Assembly: GCA_036271855.1 (NCBI GenBank)
Contig: DATAZV010000446.1
Span: 1 to 9,974 of the forward strand
Reading direction: 5' to 3'
Source of the DNA: JAQGMJ01 sp036271855
GTDB taxonomy: Bacteria > Pseudomonadota > Gammaproteobacteria > Burkholderiales > JAEUOS01
Length of the DNA: 9,974 bases
The notes under the pieces are model-generated. The model saw only the letters and a program-made list of their open reading frames with translations. It made no database searches and was not told where the DNA came from. This document shows, in pieces, positions 6,613-9,974 of this stretch. The position numbers and the translations under genes are program-made. How positions within the stretch are numbered: the stretch's first letter is position 1; every line of letters begins with the position of its first letter.

Positions 6613-6846
6613 GGCCGGTTTCCTTGAAAAGTTGGACGATCAGTTTTCGAAGGGCTTTCCCGCGCGGAGGGCGGCGTTGCGTTGCATGCAACGTGCGCCT
6701 TTCCTTGCGGGGCCACGACATGCCCGGTTACGCCGGGCAGCGGCATCGGGGAGATGCGCCAGATCGGGGCTTGCGCCTTGTCGATCGTTCAGGGGGAAGC
6801 AAGATGCGCTTTCGCCTGGTGTTGAACGAGTGAGAAATGGGACGAC
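6613..6846. other. Capsid gene leader with two palindromes, no gene seen
   Basis: About 234 bases separate the composite repeat from the capsid start. They hold a perfect 14-bp palindrome, CGTTGCATGCAACG (6680-6693), and a hairpin, TGCCCGG-TTACG-CCGGGCA (6721-6739). I see no convincing -10/-35 promoter and no credible ORF. The palindrome could be an operator or a structured leader; this is inference. Confidence 0.5.
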
Positions 6847-7142
6847 GCAGCAATGGGGGTCGGATCGCTTTTTGCAGCTTCACCGCAAAAAGTGCTCTGA
6901 CCCCGATTGCGATTTTTGGAACTGAATGACATCGCACGGCTCATCGTGAAAATGCAAACCAGCAGCATGCGAAGTCCGCCACTCCGCAATCCCGCAATTG
7001 GGGTCAGAGCACTTTTTGCGATGCGGCCGCAAAAAGATGATCCGACCCCAAATGCTGCACCGGCTCCGATTGCCGCAACGGCCGCGATTGCTGCCGTGAC
7101 GCCGATGGCGGTCACCGCCTTCACTACCTCGAGGCATCGCAC
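6789..7142 (-). CDS. Possible small hydrophobic protein interrupted by a repeat element
   Basis: Two bases past the scaffold stop codon a GTG (7142) follows the strong ribosome-binding sequence AAGGAGGAGGAG. It opens VRCLEVVKAVTAIGVTAAIA and continues AVAAIGAGAAFGVG, so residues 6-33 form one clear hydrophobic segment. At about residue 29 the frame enters the two-hairpin element at 7058 and stays open through it, ending at 6789 after 117 residues. The part inside the element is probably not native. The hydrophobic part could be a small phage membrane protein whose true C-terminus was displaced by the insertion, or a chance frame in an Ala-rich GC region. No family is recognised. Confidence 0.4.
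   Translation of the reverse strand: MRCLEVVKAVTAIGVTAAIAAVAAIGAGAAFGVGSSFCGRIAKSALTPIAGLRSGGLRMLLVCIFTMSRAMSFSSKNRNRGQSTFCGEAAKSDPTPIAASSHFSLVQHQAKAHLASP
6847..7058. repeat. Two-hairpin REP-like composite element, copy 2
   Basis: Hairpin A2 (6850-6910) has 26-base arms, GCAATGGGGGTCGGATCGCT and onward to TTTTTGC, against GCAAAAAGTGCTCTGACCCC and onward to GATTGC. Hairpin B2 (6994-7055) pairs GCAATTGGGGTCAGAGCAC with TGATCCGACCCCAAATGC. The ends of the whole element are themselves inverted (GCAGCA at 6847 and TGCTGC at 7058). Orientation and internal landmarks match copy 1, 1.9 kb away. Confidence 0.9.
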
Positions 7143-7144
7143 GC

Positions 7145-8041
7145 TCACTCCTCCTCCTTGCCGAACGCCACGCGATGCAAGCGGTTCATCTCCGCCGCCT
7201 TGCCCGCGTCGCCGGCGATATAGCTCGCCGTCCACCCCTTGTCCGCGCGCAACTCGGCGATCCGCGCGCGCGCGCTCGCCGGCGTGTGGCCGGCCATGCC
7301 GCCGCTGTCGCCGCTACTGAAGAGCGCATGCTCCGACAGCCCGCGCCCGACATTGGCCATGAAGCGCATGAAGGGCGCGGTGCCCAGGGTGCGTTCCAGC
7401 TTGCCCATCTGCGCCTGGCGCGCATCGGCATCCGCCCCGGGGAGAAAGTGCAGCGCGGCGCGGCGCGCGTGTTCGGCGTTGACCTCGAAGCCGCTGCCCC
7501 ATTCGCTTTTCAGCGCCGCCAGATGGGTGGCGCTTTCCACCTGGTAGGCGCGCTCGGCGGCCTGCCGGGTGTGCTCGGTGTAGGCGTTCCAGCGCTGCGC
7601 CAACGTGGAGGCGGCCTTGGCCGGCACACCGGCCTCGTGCATCCACTGCGCCGCCTCGCGCGCGAACTCCGGCGGCGCGCCCTCGGGCAGCGGCAGCGCG
7701 TAACCCGCCGCGTTCTCGGGCACACCCAGGCGCTGGCGGAAAGCGGAGAGCTCTTCCGGCGTGGCGTCTTCGCGCGGCAGCACCACGGTGCGTCCGGCGC
7801 GGTCCAGCCCGATCAGGCGCTCCAGGTTGTAGTTCGACTCCACCGCCGCCAGCGGGTCCTTCCAGCCCTTGGCCTGCGCCCAGCGGCGCAGGTTTTCGTC
7901 GGCGATGCCAGCGTGCCAGCCGGCATCTGATGCGCTGTCGCCGGCCGGCGCGGGGGCGGCGCCGGCGGATTGGCTCGCCTGCGCGACTGGCGCGGCGCGT
8001 GCGGCCTCGGCCGCTTCATGTTGAATCGTGGTGTCAATCAT
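7145..8041 (-). CDS. Phage scaffold (capsid assembly) protein
   Basis: A 298-residue protein started at ATG 8041 (MIDTTIQHEAAEAARAAP), chosen because GGAGGAAAC lies upstream and the start overlaps the previous stop by eight bases (8034-8041), suggesting coupled translation. Residues 9-40 are an Ala/Pro-rich, disordered stretch. Residues about 49-120 hold the conserved scaffold pattern: LRRWAQAKGWKDP, SNYNLERLIG, then PREDATPEELSAFRQRLG and PENAAGYALP. The remainder is helical, with RQAAERAYQVESATHLAALK and a basic, Gly-containing C-terminus ending KEEE. Scaffolds of this kind fill the procapsid interior and leave or are cut before DNA packaging. The gene sits between Bbp19-like and capsid genes, as expected. 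Its length is within the T7-like scaffold range. Confidence 0.87.
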   Translation of the reverse strand: MIDTTIQHEAAEAARAAPVAQASQSAGAAPAPAGDSASDAGWHAGIADENLRRWAQAKGWKDPLAAVESNYNLERLIGLDRAGRTVVLPREDATPEELSAFRQRLGVPENAAGYALPLPEGAPPEFAREAAQWMHEAGVPAKAASTLAQRWNAYTEHTRQAAERAYQVESATHLAALKSEWGSGFEVNAEHARRAALHFLPGADADARQAQMGKLERTLGTAPFMRFMANVGRGLSEHALFSSGDSGGMAGHTPASARARIAELRADKGWTASYIAGDAGKAAEMNRLHRVAFGKEEE

Positions 8042-8318
8042 CCTGGGTTTCCTCCTTGATGCGCAGCAAATCGGCATCGTTCAAGTGCAGATGGGAAGCG
8101 ATGCGCAAAAACACCTCGCGCCGCCCCTCGTTCACGGCCATCGCATGTGTGTCGATCATTCCGCTTTGCGGCGAGACGATCACCGAACTCGCATGCGCGC
8201 GGCAAAAGCGTTTCAGGTCGGCCAGCACCTGCGCACCGGATGGCGTGCCGAACACCGCGCGGTAGTGCGAGCGGCGGCGCAGGATGCGTTCGATCTGGCG
8301 GTGGATTTGTTCGAGCAT
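8034..8318 (-). CDS. Bbp19-like phage protein
   Basis: A 94-residue protein started at ATG 8318 (MLEQIHRQIERILRRRSHY) because AAGGAAG lies about six bases upstream; the frame extends nine residues further up without a better site. The sequence RAVFGTPSGAQVLADLKRFC, the alternation leading to GRREVFLRIASHLHL and the short acidic tail match the small Bbp19 family named for a gene of Bordetella phage BPP-1. Members sit between portal and scaffold genes in many podoviruses and prophages, exactly as here. Their role is not established; a minor head or assembly role is likely. The stop codon overlaps the start of the scaffold gene. Confidence 0.8.
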   Translation of the reverse strand: MLEQIHRQIERILRRRSHYRAVFGTPSGAQVLADLKRFCRAHASSVIVSPQSGMIDTHAMAVNEGRREVFLRIASHLHLNDADLLRIKEETQDD

Positions 8319-8354
8319 GGCTTCCTTACATAGCGTGCGCAGCACGCTCGGTTC

Positions 8355-8402
8355 TCTCCCTCCCTTGCAAGGGGAGGGCCGGGGTGGGGATGGGGTTAAG
8401 CA
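8355..8402. repeat. GC-rich palindromic repeat, copy 2
   Basis: CTCCCTCCCTTGCAAGGGG and the following GAGGGCCGGGGTGGGGATGG are the same repeat type as copy 1, sharing the tail GGGTGGGGATGGGGTTAAGC plus A. It lies in the 198-base gap between portal and the Bbp19-like gene. Confidence 0.87.
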
Positions 8403-8434
8403 GCATTGCGGCGACGCTATCCAAGCGCAGGCAC

Positions 8435-8488
8435 AACCCCATCCTCACCCTCATTTTCGTGAATCCCCTCCCCCTGAAAGGGAGGGAA
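8435..8488. repeat. GC-rich palindromic repeat, copy 3, inverted relative to copy 2
   Basis: AACCCCATCCTCACCCTCAT leading to CCCTCCCCCTGAAAGGGAGG is a more diverged, inverted copy of the same repeat. With copy 2 it forms a pair around about 32 bases of unrelated sequence, so the transcript could fold into one large stem. It ends about 30 bases past the portal stop codon. Confidence 0.82.
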
Positions 8489-8516
8489 CCTACTGCGAAG
8501 CTGCGGTGCCGATTCA

Positions 8517-9974
8517 TCACGCCCCCTGCGGCAGAATCGCCGGCGCCTGCTGGTTAGGTGATGCCGCGGCCAGCGCCCCCGCCTGCGCGAAGTTCTTGGC
8601 GGCGGAAGCGGCCACCGGCGCGGCGGCGAGCAGCGCCTGCATTTGCGACTGCTGCTGTTGCGCGCCCTGCAGTTGCGCGATCTCTTCGTCGGTATGCATG
8701 GTGTGCTCGGGCACGCCGTTGATGTCGGCGAGTTCGCGCGCCATCGCGACGGCATCGAACAGCAGCGTCACGCGCTTGTCGAACTGCGCCAGGGGCGCGA
8801 CCGCCTGCAGCGTGTTCATCATCGCCACGCCGGCGGCGGCGCGCTGCGCGAGATTGAGCGGCGACTGGTATTCCACCTTCACCAGGCCGCCGGCCTCGAT
8901 CAGCTCCGGCGGCATTTGCGGCAGCAAGCCGGAGTGCGCCAGGATGTCCAGCTCGCGGGTGATCTGCGGGCCGAGCAATTCGCTCTGGATGCGCCCCATG
9001 GTGGGTGCCAGCAGCTGGCCCTTCTCCTGCGCGCGCAGCATCGCTTCTGTTGCGGTGATCTGCGGCTCCTGCACCAGGATGCGAAACAGCGTGACAAAAA
9101 ACGCGTCGTTGATGACTTCGCGCTCGGCGTTCATCAGGTCCAGGCCGATCTGCACCTGGCCTCGGGTTTCGAACGGCAGGGCGAGCGGGCGGCCGTTGGC
9201 GTCCACATAGCCGAAGTTGAGCGCGTTCGGGCGCAGGCTGAAGGCTTGCAGGCTGCCGTCGTCGGTCAGCATCACCGGCGGGTCGACCACTTTCTGCCCG
9301 GCGCGGATCAGCGTCTTTTTCATTTCGTTGAGCGTCTTGATGGTCGGCAGCACCTTCATCGCCGGGCTGCGGCCATAGGTTTCATTCGGCCCGGTCTCGA
9401 AGCGCGGCGTCGAGAAAGGAAAGACGCGGTAGCCGCCTTCGCTCACCATGGCGCGGTCTTCCAGCGAGATGTAGGCGGAGGAATACGCCATGCCGCGATG
9501 GTCGCGGCGCTCGCATTCGTAGTCGCGGTTCGGCCGGACACAATGCAGGAAGGGAAATTGCGTGTTGCGGTCGCGCTCCAGCGCCTGGCAAACGCGCTCG
9601 GGCAAATTCTCATAGCCGAACAGCGTCGCCGCCTGATGCGCGGAAAGCTCGAACTTGCGGTGCAGGGTGTCGACCACGCCATGCCCGTCTTCGGCCAGAT
9701 AAGTCTCGGCCAGCGGCAGGCTCTTGTAGCGGATGCCGTGGCCCACCACGTCGTCGATGAACAAAATGCCGGTGCCAAAGGCGCCGATGTCCATCACGCA
9801 CTCGCCGGACTGCGCCTGGTAATTCGCCTGCGGCTCGTAGCGCACGCGAAACAGGATGTCGGTGACTTGCTCGAGGTAGCGCTTGACGTTGGTGTTCTTC
9901 GCCAGCACCGGGTCGTGGGTGGTGAGCGCGTGATAACGCTGGGTCGCCGGGAACGACATGCTGATGACGGCGGC
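8517..9974 (-). CDS. Portal (head-to-tail connecting) protein, 5' end outside the window
   Basis: The frame is open from the TGA at 8517-8519 to the right edge. It has an ATG at 9959, but open codons continue beyond it (AAVIS before the Met), and the family is usually 500-560 residues, so about 50-80 N-terminal residues are probably off the window. The visible 485 codons include DIGAFGTGILFIDD, GGYRVFPFSTPRFE and the signature ETYGRSPAMKVLPTIKTLNE followed by MKK near residues 193-215 after the Met, then QKVVDPPVML. This is the Pfam 'Bacteriophage head to tail connecting protein' family, equivalent to T7 gp8, the dodecameric ring through which DNA enters and leaves the head. The C-terminus has a Gln-rich stretch (GAQQQQSQMQ) and an Ala/Pro-rich tail, common in portals. 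Confidence 0.92.
   Translation of the reverse strand, partial: AAVISMSFPATQRYHALTTHDPVLAKNTNVKRYLEQVTDILFRVRYEPQANYQAQSGECVMDIGAFGTGILFIDDVVGHGIRYKSLPLAETYLAEDGHGVVDTLHRKFELSAHQAATLFGYENLPERVCQALERDRNTQFPFLHCVRPNRDYECERRDHRGMAYSSAYISLEDRAMVSEGGYRVFPFSTPRFETGPNETYGRSPAMKVLPTIKTLNEMKKTLIRAGQKVVDPPVMLTDDGSLQAFSLRPNALNFGYVDANGRPLALPFETRGQVQIGLDLMNAEREVINDAFFVTLFRILVQEPQITATEAMLRAQEKGQLLAPTMGRIQSELLGPQITRELDILAHSGLLPQMPPELIEAGGLVKVEYQSPLNLAQRAAAGVAMMNTLQAVAPLAQFDKRVTLLFDAVAMARELADINGVPEHTMHTDEEIAQLQGAQQQQSQMQALLAAAPVAASAAKNFAQAGALAAASPNQQAPAILPQGA

Noticed and set aside
5713..6627. Long + strand open frame of 304 residues
   Set aside because: It mirrors the capsid gene almost exactly and has the His/Arg/Gly/Val-rich composition of an antisense shadow.
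7175..9210. Long + strand open frames over scaffold and portal
   Set aside because: They are antisense to clear phage genes and have no sensible start sites or recognisable domains.
1..9974. Diversity-generating retroelement, suggested by the BPP-1-like gene neighbourhood
   Set aside because: There is no reverse transcriptase and no template/variable repeat pair in the window.
1..9974. tRNA, rRNA or attachment sites
   Set aside because: I found no cloverleaf, rRNA-like segment or convincing direct repeat flanking the block.

Overview
The window is GC-rich and holds the late structural gene block of a T7-like (podovirus-type) phage. Every credible gene is on the minus strand, so the block reads from right to left: portal (open at the right edge), a Bbp19-like small protein, scaffold, major capsid protein, an unknown beta-rich protein at the position of a head decoration or cement protein, a 74-residue unknown, tail tubular protein A, tail tubular protein B, and a T7 gp13-like GNAT-fold protein that runs to the left edge. 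This is the order of T7 genes 8 to 13. The Bbp19-like gene between portal and scaffold also recalls Bordetella phage BPP-1. Composition and repeat types suggest a prophage in a proteobacterium, most likely a betaproteobacterium; that placement is inference.

Layout on the + strand: 1-593 gp13-like gene, beginning in a run of 15 C; 594-909 no gene, filled by a palindromic repeat mate and a 54-bp tandem array; 910-3531 tail tubular B; 3532-3794 two palindromic repeats; 3795-4394 tail tubular A; 4395-4519 a GC-rich palindromic repeat; 4520-4744 small protein; 4745-4995 a two-hairpin REP-like composite; 4996-5502 putative cement protein; 5503-5721 a GC hairpin, a possible gene remnant and a perfect hairpin; 5722-6612 capsid; 6613-7144 a leader with two palindromes, a second copy of the two-hairpin composite and a possible small hydrophobic ORF; 7145-8041 scaffold; 8034-8318 Bbp19-like protein; 8319-8516 an inverted pair of GC-rich repeats; 8517-9974 portal.

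The products would work together as a head-and-tail assembly line. The portal nucleates the procapsid, scaffold and capsid protein build the shell, a possible decoration protein stabilises it, and tubular proteins A and B form the short tail.

The striking feature is not a new gene system. Nearly every gap between these intact phage genes is occupied by short palindromic repeats of the kind scattered in bacterial chromosomes, from at least five different families, and two of the gaps carry the same ~200-bp two-hairpin element. This points to a long-resident prophage whose gaps have collected host repeats while its reading frames stayed open. I did not see a convincing undescribed defence or mobile system in the window.
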